Below, one piece after another: positions 21,703 through 28,767 of a DNA stretch of 29,024 nucleotides. A program made the translations under genes and the position numbers. The stretch spans positions 1-29,024 of the IMG/VR virus record IMGVR_UViG_3300008952_000224. One strand, 5' to 3'. The notes beneath the pieces are model-generated. The model ran no database searches and was not told the origin of the DNA. It was given only the letters and a program-made list of their open reading frames with translations. Source of the stretch: a virus. Each line of letters opens with the position of its first letter. Within the stretch, counting starts at the first letter, position 1.

Positions 21703-23235
21703 ATGGCCAGCAAATCCTCAAAGCCCACTGGTCCGGACCACGGGGAGGGGGGACCACCCAAGCGGGGTGGGGTTGCTTCTGCTCCCCCCCTTCCGAAACA
21801 GCCCAAAACAAAAAGGTTATCCAAGAAAGCATTGGAGCAGAGTAAGACCTATGACTTGCAGTGGTTTCCGGAGCGTTGGTTGGGTGAGAAACCGTATGGT
21901 TGGCAGTTTGATGTATTGGAAGCGTTGAACTATCGGGAGAGTCGGGTTGCGTTGAAGGCGGCTAACGGGTCAGGGAAGACTAGCATGGTAGCCGCAGCGG
22001 CGGTGGTTTGGCATGTGGTGAACTTTCCGGAGAGTTTGTGTGTTTGTACTGCTGGAGTGTTTAGACAGGTTGAGGGGGCGTTATGGCCCGCTATACGGCG
22101 GTTCACCAATCAGATGACAAATGGGGATGGCTTTGAGGTGACACAAAGTGGTTTAAGGTTTGTGAATGGGGCTAGGGCGATAGGGTTTAGTGCTAGTGAC
22201 GCGCACAAGGCGGAGGGTTGGCATAGGCAAGGGCCGACTGACAATTTGATGTTCATTGTGGATGAAGCGAAGGGCATACAGGATGAGGCGATCTTCCATG
22301 CGGTTGAGAGGTGTCAACCTAGTCGGTTACTGATGATGAGCAGTCCTGGGGCGGCTAGTGGATTCTTTTATGAAGCCTTTACGAAGCAGCGGGACAGGTG
22401 GGACACATTTACTGTTACGGCGTTTGATTGCCCGCATTTGACGAAGGATTGGATTGAGGAACAGGTGAGGACGTATGGTGAGAAGAGTCCGTTGATCCGG
22501 TCTATGATTTATGGGGAGTTTGTGGATGACAGTGATGAGGGTGTGGTTTTGAGTTTGAGAGAACTTGAAGAATCCCTCCAAAGCCCTCCTAAAAGGGGGG
22601 AGGGGTTGAATGTGGCTTTTGTGGACTTTGCGGCTGGGGGAGATGAAACGGTGTTTTGTTTGCGGAAAGGCAATGAGATCACGGAGATGGAGACTTGGAA
22701 GGAAAGAGACACCAACAAGACCATAGGCAAACTGATTAATTTATTTGATAAACATGGACTTGTCCCAGATGAGATATACGGGGATGAAGGCGGGCTAGGC
22801 TTACCGTTGTGCGATGCGTTGATGGATGCGGGGTATGATATTCATAGGGTGAACTTCGGGGGCAAACCGTTTGATGCGCGGTATCAGAATCGGGGCGCGG
22901 AGATGTGGCACACGGGGGCGAGGGCGATAGCCAATAAGGAAGTGATATTGCCTGATGACAAGAAACTCCATCAACAGCTTGTTTCCAGACGAGTGGAAGT
23001 GAGTCGGCAAGGCAAGCTGGGGCTTGAGCCGAAAGACAAGATGAAGTTAAGGGGGTTAGCCAGTCCGGACAGGGCTGACGCGGTGTTGGGGGCCATTAGT
23101 TGTGGAGGGGGTGTGGGGGGTAGTTGGGAGAAATACGAGGCTTTAAGCCGCCCCACCCTTGAGCAGTTGTACGAGGAAGCCAATGCTATGGCAGAGAGCA
23201 GCGGTGTCCCAGACGGGATGTTCACAGGGTATTAG
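21703..23235 (+). CDS. terL: Terminase large subunit (ATPase and nuclease)
   Basis: 510 residues. It pumps phage DNA into proheads using ATP and cuts it. Walker A is AANGSGKT (86-93), Walker B is FIVDEAKG (184-191) with D187 and E188, and the coupling motif is SSPG (213-216). The RNase H-like nuclease shows D308 in AFVDFAAGGDE, D361 in GDEGGLG and D457/D459 in PDRADAVL, so all catalytic acids are present. The N-terminal 35 residues and the linker at 293-300 hold short Pro/Gly-rich tracts of low complexity (PPKRGG, SPPKRGEG). The second is encoded by a small inverted repeat. Codon use is richer in TTG and GGG than in neighbouring genes. It is followed by a terminator-like repeat. Confidence 0.93.
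   Translation: MASKSSKPTGPDHGEGGPPKRGGVASAPPLPKQPKTKRLSKKALEQSKTYDLQWFPERWLGEKPYGWQFDVLEALNYRESRVALKAANGSGKTSMVAAAAVVWHVVNFPESLCVCTAGVFRQVEGALWPAIRRFTNQMTNGDGFEVTQSGLRFVNGARAIGFSASDAHKAEGWHRQGPTDNLMFIVDEAKGIQDEAIFHAVERCQPSRLLMMSSPGAASGFFYEAFTKQRDRWDTFTVTAFDCPHLTKDWIEEQVRTYGEKSPLIRSMIYGEFVDDSDEGVVLSLRELEESLQSPPKRGEGLNVAFVDFAAGGDETVFCLRKGNEITEMETWKERDTNKTIGKLINLFDKHGLVPDEIYGDEGGLGLPLCDALMDAGYDIHRVNFGGKPFDARYQNRGAEMWHTGARAIANKEVILPDDKKLHQQLVSRRVEVSRQGKLGLEPKDKMKLRGLASPDRADAVLGAISCGGGVGGSWEKYEALSRPTLEQLYEEANAMAESSGVPDGMFTGY
22584..22604 (+). repeat. Small inverted repeat inside terL
   Basis: CCCTCC (22584-22589) and GGAGGG (22599-22604) flank a short loop and encode the SPPKRGEG tract between the ATPase and nuclease domains. 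It may be an inserted short palindromic element in a tolerant linker. Confidence 0.4.
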
Positions 23236-23239
23236 ACCC

Positions 23240-23547
23240 ATAGGAGCCTTATTCGTCGTAATAGGCTCCTACGGAGTTAATCCCCTTAATTAACCCCGTA
23301 AACAGATGGGAAAAATCCCCCCCCTTGTTTTTGCCCATAGGAGCGCAATTAGCTGTAATAGGCTCCTTGACAGGTTTGGGAGAAAATAGGGGAGGTTATT
23401 TTGGCCCATTAAATCCCCTGACTATAGGGGCGTATAATAGGGGTTTTCGTCCCCTAAAAATGCCGACGTAACTAAAAATGTTACGGTTGTTACGGTTGTT
23501 ACGGTCTCACAGGAAGGTGGGGGACGTAATTAGTCGTAATAGGCTCC
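23240..23547 (+). repeat. Three-copy ATAGGAGC...GTAATAGGCTCCT repeats
   Basis: Copies at about 23240-23271, 23335-23373 and 23521-23552. Each has GTAATAGGCTCCT; the first two also have CCCATAGGAGC. Copies 2 and 3 continue with TTGACA. The first copy folds as TAGGAGCC/GGCTCCTA with TATT/AATA above it and could end terL transcription. The other two are not needed as terminators, which hints at another role. Confidence 0.6.
23418..23456 (+). repeat. Two adjacent small hairpins
   Basis: CCCCT-GACTAT-AGGGG near 23415-23430 and TAGGGG-TTTTCGT-CCCCTA at about 23438-23456. Confidence 0.45.
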
Positions 23548-23586
23548 TTGACAAAACGCCGTAGTAAAGAAGTGGAGAAATTACGG
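23461..23586 (+). repeat. TTACGG iteron-like repeats
   Basis: CGTAAC (inverted) is followed by TTACGGTTG, TTACGGTTG and TTACGGTC in direct 9-base repeats at about 23481-23506, and TTACGG recurs at 23581. Direct short repeats with an inverted partner beside AT-rich sequence are typical of replication origins or terminase recognition sites. Confidence 0.5.
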
Positions 23587-23635
23587 AATACTTGAATCTT
23601 TTTTGAATAAAAATCGTCTACCCAACTATTGCATT

Positions 23636-23655
23636 AATGTGTCACGTTGTGGTAA
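23636..23655 (+). promoter_or_regulatory. GTRTCAC element, copy 4 (before portal operon)
   Basis: AATGTGTCACGTTGTGGTAA. Its first 13 bases match the copies before the RHH gene (identical) and the capsid gene (one difference). Confidence 0.6.
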
Positions 23656-23666
23656 GGGAGTTTTAA

Positions 23667-23682
23667 GGTGTGTGACGTTGTG
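23667..23682 (+). promoter_or_regulatory. GTRTCAC element, copy 5 (degenerate, 31 bases on)
   Basis: TGTGTGACGTTGTG, one difference from TGTGTCACGTTGTG in copy 4. The 31-base spacing equals three helical turns. Confidence 0.45.
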
Positions 23683-23771
23683 TTGGGTGCGGAGATCGCA
23701 TCAACGGCAGTCTTGGTGAGATATTACTTCAATTCGCCGCATGAATCAGAGTCACGCACTAATTTGAATTT

Positions 23772-23879
23772 ATGAAGCAACCCAACAAGTACGGAGCGGA
23801 AAAGCCCACGAAAAAGCAGGTGAAAGCTAATAAGCCACCCAAGGGCAACCGTAACCGCAAACGGGGAAGAGGACGGTAA
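23772..23879 (+). CDS. 35-residue basic protein
   Basis: Very basic (ends GNRNRKRGRGR), Lys/Asn/Pro-rich. It is joined to the next gene by a one-base TAATG overlap, so it is probably translated. No function known. Confidence 0.5.
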   Translation: MKQPNKYGAEKPTKKQVKANKPPKGNRNRKRGRGR

Positions 23880-24001
23880 TGCCTTTCAAGAGCAAAGCCC
23901 AGAGGAAGTGGATGTACGCTAATGACCCAGAAATGGCGAAGCAATGGGAAAAGGAAACCCCCAAGAGCAAGAAGCTGCCTAAACGTAAAAAGCGTAAATG
24001 A
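23879..24001 (+). CDS. Conserved 40-residue phage head-module protein
   Basis: The sequence MPFKSKAQRKWMYANDPEMA, followed by a Trp and a Lys-rich tail, is a small family I know from many phages and prophages, often beside head or packaging genes. Function unknown; it may bind DNA or help assembly. ATGA overlap with the portal gene. Confidence 0.7.
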   Translation: MPFKSKAQRKWMYANDPEMAKQWEKETPKSKKLPKRKKRK

Positions 24002-25902
24002 GCCAAAAACTTTACAGTCTGATTGTTGATGACATCAAAAGCCGCTCCCGCTGGGAGCAAAGGCAGAGTATCTGGTATCGGATGCGAAATGACGGGTTGC
24101 GCCGGAAAGTGAAGCCTTGGCCCAACGCGGCTGATATGCACTTCCCTCTGGTGGACACCACCATTAACAAGCTCAAGCCAGCCTTCTTTCAGCAAGCCAT
24201 GGGGTTGGATGTACTTGCCACCTTTGTTCCTATGCGAAGCCAACTGGCCGGATTCACTTCCGCAGCAGAACATTGGTTCTCCTATAAGCTCCATGAAAAG
24301 AGCAACTACTCCACGGAAGTAATGAGTTGGATTGACCACATGCTGGTCAGTGGTCACGGGGTCATTAAGACAATATGGAATCCGGACAAGAAACAGGTTG
24401 AGTTTCAAGCCATTGATCCCATGCACATAATTGTGCCGCCGTGGACAAAGGAAATTTCGGGGGCAGACCGCATTACGCAGGTGATTCCCATGAGCTTGGA
24501 AAGCTACAAGCGAGCGGGAATTTACGACACCAGCGACAAGGTGATAAAACAGATTGTCGGCAACCAAGAGGAGGATGCCGGTATCAGTAACGAGCTAAAG
24601 GATAACAAGCTCAACCGTGAAGGGTTAACCTTTTCGCCGGAGAAAGATCAAGTGGTGGTGTGGGAAGTATACCAGCACAACAAGGACGGCGAGTGGGAGA
24701 TGGAAACCTTTTCTCCCCAAGCCCCAGAGGTGAAGTTAAGGGACTCTATGAAGGTTCCCTATGACCACGGGCAACCTCCATTCGCTTCTGCCAAGTACGA
24801 GATCACCGATGGAGGTTGGTTCTCCCCGCGTGGCGTGTGTGAAATGCTCGCCAACTTTGAAGCGTCCCTGAACAAGACATGGAACGAAAAGATGGATGCG
24901 TCCACCTTGTTCAACAAACCCCTTTTCAGGGCCGAAAGGGATTTACCCAATTCAGTTAACCTGCGCCTTAATCCTGGGCAAATACTTCCCTTTGGAATTG
25001 CCCCTGTTCAAATGCCCAACACCCCAATGGACTTTGATAAGGACATGATGCAAACGCAGTCGATTGCCGAACAGCGCGTAACGGTTCCGGATTACGGAAT
25101 CATGGCTGACAGAGATCGCCGCACGGCCACGGAGATTGAGTCGATAAATGCTCAATCCCAACAAAACATGGACTTGCGTTTGCGTCTCTTCAGGCAAGCT
25201 CTTGGAGATTGCTTCCGTCAGGCATGGGGGTTGTTGTTACAGTTTGATAAGAAGGATTTACAGTACCGTTACTTGGAGGATTCATTGCAGCTTGATCCGG
25301 TGGCACTCCATGACGATTACCAACTGGAACCACGCGGAGGCATGGACATGGTTAGCCGCGCCATGCTTCTTAACAAGGCAATCCAGCGCAAGCAGTTGTT
25401 TATGAACAGTCCTTGGATCAACCAAGTTGAACTGGATAAAAGTATTCTTGAACTGGAAGACCCCTCCCTTGTTCCCCGCTTGGTTCAAGACCCGAACCAG
25501 AAAGAGGGTGACGAGGTTATTGCCGAGAAGAAATTGATTCCGGCGTTGCTGGTGGGCGAACAGATTCCGGTGCAACAAGGTATTGATGCGCGGGTACGCA
25601 TTGGCGTGTTGATGCAATTCCTTGAAAGGTCAGCGCAGACCGGCGTGATGGTCAGCCCACAGGGACAACAGGCTATTAGCTCGCGACTCGGTGAACTTCT
25701 CAATGCCTACGAACAGGTGGACACGAATAACGCACGGGCGTTAAGGAAAGATGTTGAAGGATTTCTGGTGCAACTGGGCTTCATGCCTTCCAAGGAGGAG
25801 CAGCAAGCCATGGAGATTCAGGCAGTTACAGGACAGCTTCCGCCGCAGGAAGCGCAAATGGTGGAGGAGACTGAAGCAGTGGTGCAACAGGGAGATTATT
25901 AA
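23998..25902 (+). CDS. Portal protein
   Basis: 634 residues. Forms the dodecameric ring at the capsid vertex through which DNA is packaged and ejected. Typical podovirus portal layout: a helical start with SRSRWEQRQSIWYRMRNDGL, a clip/stem core with a Trp/Pro-rich region (EHWFSYKLHEKSNYSTEVMSW), the conserved RVTVPDYGIMADRDRRTATEI (about 360-380) where phage portals have V...P..G...R...TATE, and a long helical C-terminal part with Gln-rich crown helices. It sits between terL and scaffold/capsid genes, as expected. The start overlaps the 40-residue gene by four bases. Confidence 0.88.
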   Translation: MSQKLYSLIVDDIKSRSRWEQRQSIWYRMRNDGLRRKVKPWPNAADMHFPLVDTTINKLKPAFFQQAMGLDVLATFVPMRSQLAGFTSAAEHWFSYKLHEKSNYSTEVMSWIDHMLVSGHGVIKTIWNPDKKQVEFQAIDPMHIIVPPWTKEISGADRITQVIPMSLESYKRAGIYDTSDKVIKQIVGNQEEDAGISNELKDNKLNREGLTFSPEKDQVVVWEVYQHNKDGEWEMETFSPQAPEVKLRDSMKVPYDHGQPPFASAKYEITDGGWFSPRGVCEMLANFEASLNKTWNEKMDASTLFNKPLFRAERDLPNSVNLRLNPGQILPFGIAPVQMPNTPMDFDKDMMQTQSIAEQRVTVPDYGIMADRDRRTATEIESINAQSQQNMDLRLRLFRQALGDCFRQAWGLLLQFDKKDLQYRYLEDSLQLDPVALHDDYQLEPRGGMDMVSRAMLLNKAIQRKQLFMNSPWINQVELDKSILELEDPSLVPRLVQDPNQKEGDEVIAEKKLIPALLVGEQIPVQQGIDARVRIGVLMQFLERSAQTGVMVSPQGQQAISSRLGELLNAYEQVDTNNARALRKDVEGFLVQLGFMPSKEEQQAMEIQAVTGQLPPQEAQMVEETEAVVQQGDY

Positions 25903-26267
25903 TGAGCAGGTTCATTAGATTTATTCGGGTTGCTTGGAAGCTGTCGGGCCATATGCCTTGGATAGATGAGGCGGAGTGGGAGTCCGAAGATGTTGCCACG
26001 CTCCGGCAGTTTCTTGTGTCCAAGTCCGGACGGAAGTTCAGGAGGATTTTATTGAACATGGTGTTGCGACAAAACGCGGCTGTAGTATCACAACGTGACA
26101 CCAACCAATTGAAGTTTGAGGCAGGGTACGCCAACGGGATGCGTACCACGGTTCACACGCTTGAGGCACTGGCGCGTGATATTGAGCCGGAAGAAGATTT
26201 ACCATCGGACGTATTCGGGGTCGGACGGACGATGAGTGAAGACCCCACAGCACGGCGCGTGTTTTGA
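25902..26267 (+). CDS. Unknown head-module protein
   Basis: 121 residues. N-terminal Arg/Ile/Phe-rich segment (RFIRFIRVAWKLSG), then a helical body (QNAAVVSQRDTNQLKFEAG). It starts on the last base of the portal stop (TAATG). I recall similar small genes after portals in environmental phages without assigned function. It contains copy 6 of the GTRTCAC element within its coding sequence. Confidence 0.6.
   Translation: MSRFIRFIRVAWKLSGHMPWIDEAEWESEDVATLRQFLVSKSGRKFRRILLNMVLRQNAAVVSQRDTNQLKFEAGYANGMRTTVHTLEALARDIEPEEDLPSDVFGVGRTMSEDPTARRVF
26085..26101. promoter_or_regulatory. GTRTCAC element, copy 6 (inside coding region)
   Basis: GTATCAC-AAC-GTGACAC, the most regular 7-3-7 palindrome of the set, lying 212 bases before the scaffold gene start. 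Being inside a gene it could also be chance or codon constraint. Confidence 0.45.
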
Positions 26268-26312
26268 TTGCGAACACACGACGAGGATTAAGCAGTCATA
26301 GGGAAGTACAGT

Positions 26313-27263
26313 ATGCCAGAAGAATCCGGCGAAGTAACCGCCGAACAACTATTGGCCGCTGCCACGCAGTATGATGCTGCATTGGAAGCGGGGGAAGAGC
26401 CGAGCATGGTTATTGAGTCTCCAGATGGGGGCGAATATCCGGCAGTGGAAGAAACCGAAGCTGAAGTTGAACCGGAGGAAACTCCACCGGAACCGGAGGC
26501 AGACAGTACGGATAAAGAACCTGAAAGTTCTTTGACAGAAGAGGAAGAGGCGCAAGCCCCTTCTCCGAAAGAAAAGAAGAGTAAGTACGCCAAGAACCGT
26601 GAGCGTTTGAATAAAACTTGGGCCGAAGCCAATGAGGTTAAGGAACAAAACAAACGGGATCGGGATGCGATTGAACAGGCTAAAGCGGAACTGGAACAGC
26701 AGCGACAACAAATCGCTGCCACCCACGGATACCGCGATGAGCATGGTCATACCGCCAAGGACTACGAGGAAGCCGCGAAAGGTTTCAGGGATGAAGGTGA
26801 AACAAAACTGGCTGAAGCCGCTGACAGGAAAGCCAACGAGCTTTCCGAAAAGCAGGATCAAGCAGTGGCGCAGAACCGCCAACAACAGAGCGCACAGGCT
26901 TTTGAAGCCAAACGCCAGGAGTTGATGAATCAGTACCCTGACCTTCGTGACGTAAACACCGAGTTAGCCCAAAAAGCGAACGCACTGCTGAAACAGCATC
27001 CGCAGGTGGCAAATATGCCGGACGGATTACAAGCAGCAGTCAATGGCGCACTAATGCAAATGGAAGCGGAGAAAGGGAAGAGCGCATCAACTGAACTGTC
27101 AGAACTACAGGAACGATATAACAAACTGGAAAAGAAATTGTCAGTCACGGGTGGATACACCAATGGGAAACCTGACGGAGAAAAGGGATTTGATGATATG
27201 AGCGATGACGAGCAAACGCAGCATTTACTGCGAGCCGCCATGGCCCATGACGATGATCTTTAA
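26313..27263 (+). CDS. Scaffolding protein
   Basis: 316 residues, very acidic N-terminal third (Glu/Pro-rich, about 1-90), then a long coiled coil (about 95-210) with RQQIAATHGYRDEHGHTAKD, and a helical C-terminal part ending in Asp-rich sequence. Lack of Cys and high Glu, Lys and Gln content, the coiled coil, and position directly before the capsid gene match phage scaffolds, which template prohead assembly and leave before packaging. Homology is by composition and context, so it is not certain. Confidence 0.75.
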   Translation: MPEESGEVTAEQLLAAATQYDAALEAGEEPSMVIESPDGGEYPAVEETEAEVEPEETPPEPEADSTDKEPESSLTEEEEAQAPSPKEKKSKYAKNRERLNKTWAEANEVKEQNKRDRDAIEQAKAELEQQRQQIAATHGYRDEHGHTAKDYEEAAKGFRDEGETKLAEAADRKANELSEKQDQAVAQNRQQQSAQAFEAKRQELMNQYPDLRDVNTELAQKANALLKQHPQVANMPDGLQAAVNGALMQMEAEKGKSASTELSELQERYNKLEKKLSVTGGYTNGKPDGEKGFDDMSDDEQTQHLLRAAMAHDDDL

Positions 27264-27271
27264 CGCCCTAG

Positions 27272-27291
27272 GTATCACATTGTGTCACGTT
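27272..27291 (+). promoter_or_regulatory. GTRTCAC element, copy 7 (before capsid gene)
   Basis: GTATCAC-ATT-GTGTCAC followed by GTT. The stretch 27279-27291 is ATTGTGTCACGTT, one difference from copy 4. It ends 34 bases before the capsid ATG. Confidence 0.6.
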
Positions 27292-27325
27292 ATGGCTGAC
27301 TAAAAAGAAAAAGGATAACAGGCTT

Positions 27326-28384
27326 ATGCCTACTACAACTACAACATTATCCAACCAGTATCAGAACTATTTCAGCAAGAAATTGCTGTCCTACGCTGTT
27401 CAAGCACTGGTTATGGATCAGTTCGCCGAAAAGGCTCCCCTTCCTGCGAAGGCGGGCCACAAGGCGATTACCATGTTCCGCTTCGGCGCACCCTCAACGT
27501 CAGACATTGAAGCTCTGACCGAAGGCACTGCACCCAGCGGAACCCGCAACCTCTCACTCGCCAAGATTGAGAAGACACTATCACAACGTGGTCAGGTCAT
27601 TAAGTTGACTGACATCCTCACCGCAACGGACTTGTTCAACAGCTTGCAGCAGTCGATCAAGACCAACGGTGAAGATGCCGCACTGGACATGGACACCCTT
27701 ACCCGTAACACGGTTGTTGGTTCCAACGCTGCTGGCACAGCAAAAGAGAATGGAGATGGTTCCGCCCTCGACAACAGCGACACGCTCACCGAGCAGTACG
27801 CTGATGGCGGTACGGACTACTCCACCTTTGATGCTGCCACCGGCACTGACACAGTGATGTCTGCTTCGTCCATTCTGGACGCAGTGACCAAGCTGAAGGT
27901 GAATCGCGCACAACCTGCCAAGGGCGGAATGTACGCTGCGATTACCAGCCCACAGGTGTTGAGTGACATCATGCAGGTCAACGAGTGGTTGAACGCAAGT
28001 CAGTACAGTAATGTGCAGGAATTGTATAAAGGTGAGGTTGGTTCTCTTTACGGAGCCAAGTTCATCACTTCCACAAATGGCTGGTCTTCGGTTTACGCAT
28101 CTAATGACGATGACCGATTCGCCTACTCCGCAGCCGGTACGAAAGATCGTGCCGCCGGAGCGAACATCTACGCCACGATCTTCACAGGTCAACAGGCTTA
28201 CGGTGTTCCGGAATTGGCTAGTCAGTCTCCATTCAGCCCGAAGGTGATTATCACCGATCAAGCTGACAAGACTGACCCATTGAACCAGCTAACTACTGCC
28301 GGAATTAAGATGTTCTGGACTGCGTTACGACTGAACTGCAACTACTACACAATCATGCGTAGTAAGAGCAATTCAACTGCCTAA
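27326..28384 (+). CDS. Major capsid protein, N4-gp56 family
   Basis: 352 residues. Main shell protein. The opening TTTLSNQYQNYFSKKLLSYAVQALVMDQFAEKAPLP, here split around residues 5-40, followed by AGHKAITMFRFGAP and LTEGTAPSGTRNLSLAKIEKTL, is the characteristic N-terminal region of N4-gp56-type capsids. The middle has beta-rich sequence with LFNSLQQSIKTNGEDAALD. A GTRTCAC element and AAAAGGATAACAGG precede the ATG; the AAGGA acts as ribosome-binding site. Next to scaffold and portal, as expected. Confidence 0.9.
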   Translation: MPTTTTTLSNQYQNYFSKKLLSYAVQALVMDQFAEKAPLPAKAGHKAITMFRFGAPSTSDIEALTEGTAPSGTRNLSLAKIEKTLSQRGQVIKLTDILTATDLFNSLQQSIKTNGEDAALDMDTLTRNTVVGSNAAGTAKENGDGSALDNSDTLTEQYADGGTDYSTFDAATGTDTVMSASSILDAVTKLKVNRAQPAKGGMYAAITSPQVLSDIMQVNEWLNASQYSNVQELYKGEVGSLYGAKFITSTNGWSSVYASNDDDRFAYSAAGTKDRAAGANIYATIFTGQQAYGVPELASQSPFSPKVIITDQADKTDPLNQLTTAGIKMFWTALRLNCNYYTIMRSKSNSTA

Positions 28385-28432
28385 CAGTTAAACAAGTTAT
28401 GAAACCTAAAGGTGGAGTAACCCTTATAATTG

Positions 28433-28463
28433 CCGTGGGAGGGGGGAAACCCCCTCACCACGG
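28433..28463 (+). ncRNA. Strong GAAA-tetraloop hairpin after the capsid gene
   Basis: CCGTGG-GAGGGGG, loop GAAA, then CCCCCTC-A-CCACGG: 13 pairs with one bulged A at 28457 and a GNRA loop. It is 48 bases after the capsid stop and 35 before the next ATG. Lack of a U-run argues for an mRNA stability or attenuation element rather than a simple terminator. Confidence 0.7.
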
Positions 28464-28497
28464 TCGTTCTGGTAAAGACAAGGAAGAAGGTTGCGAA

Positions 28498-28767
28498 ATG
28501 ATTAAAATTCCATTGGCAGCATTAGCTGCGGATTCAGAAGAAGGCGAAGGCGTTTCCCCAGAAGTGGGTGATGCAGTTGTCCTTGATAGCGTTGAAGGTG
28601 AACTGGTGAATGTGGACGGTGATGCCGCGCACATTGAACTCAAGACCGCCAACGGCGCACCCATTGAGTATGTAGAGCATGAAGCCAAAGTTGAAGAGGA
28701 GGACTTGGATGCGGAAGAGGATATGCTTCGCGCAATGGCCGAGGCTGAAGACGAAGAGGAGGAGTAA
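28498..28767 (+). CDS. Small acidic head-module protein
   Basis: 89 residues from ATG 28498, which has GAAGAAGG close upstream. A start at 28399 would translate the GAAA hairpin and give a Gly/Pro/His-rich stretch unlike the rest, so I reject it. A small beta-rich core (GDAVVLDSVEGELVNVDG) ends in an acidic tail (EEEDLDAEEDM, then EDEEEE). No family assigned; it may be a capsid accessory or decoration protein. Confidence 0.6.
   Translation: MIKIPLAALAADSEEGEGVSPEVGDAVVLDSVEGELVNVDGDAAHIELKTANGAPIEYVEHEAKVEEEDLDAEEDMLRAMAEAEDEEEE

Larger units (their letters stand above)
23236..23771. other. 536-base non-coding gap between terL and portal operon
   Basis: No credible gene. It holds the three ATAGGAGC repeats, two small hairpins, TTACGG iterons, AT-rich sequence (about 23585-23640) and two GTRTCAC elements, all described separately. 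It is the longest gap in the window and the best candidate for a replication origin, packaging site or late promoter. Confidence 0.6.

Noticed and set aside
23481-23506. TTACGGTTG direct repeats as a small CRISPR array
   Set aside because: The repeat unit is 9 bases with no spacers between units and no cas genes; the Cas4-like gene at 11575-12192 belongs to a recombination operon.
23827-24567. 246-residue minus-strand frame opposite the portal start
   Set aside because: It lies antisense to the portal and to the conserved 40-residue gene, has no recognisable domain, and both plus-strand genes are better supported.
27581-28261. 226-residue minus-strand frame inside the capsid gene
   Set aside because: It is fully antisense to the N4-gp56-type capsid gene and has no domain or ribosome-binding evidence.
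28425-28430. TATAAT as a -10 box after the capsid gene
   Set aside because: No acceptable -35 hexamer is found 16-18 bases upstream.
28399-28497. N-terminal extension of the acidic head-module protein
   Set aside because: It would be encoded by the GAAA hairpin and is unlike the rest of the protein; ATG 28498 has a good ribosome-binding site.
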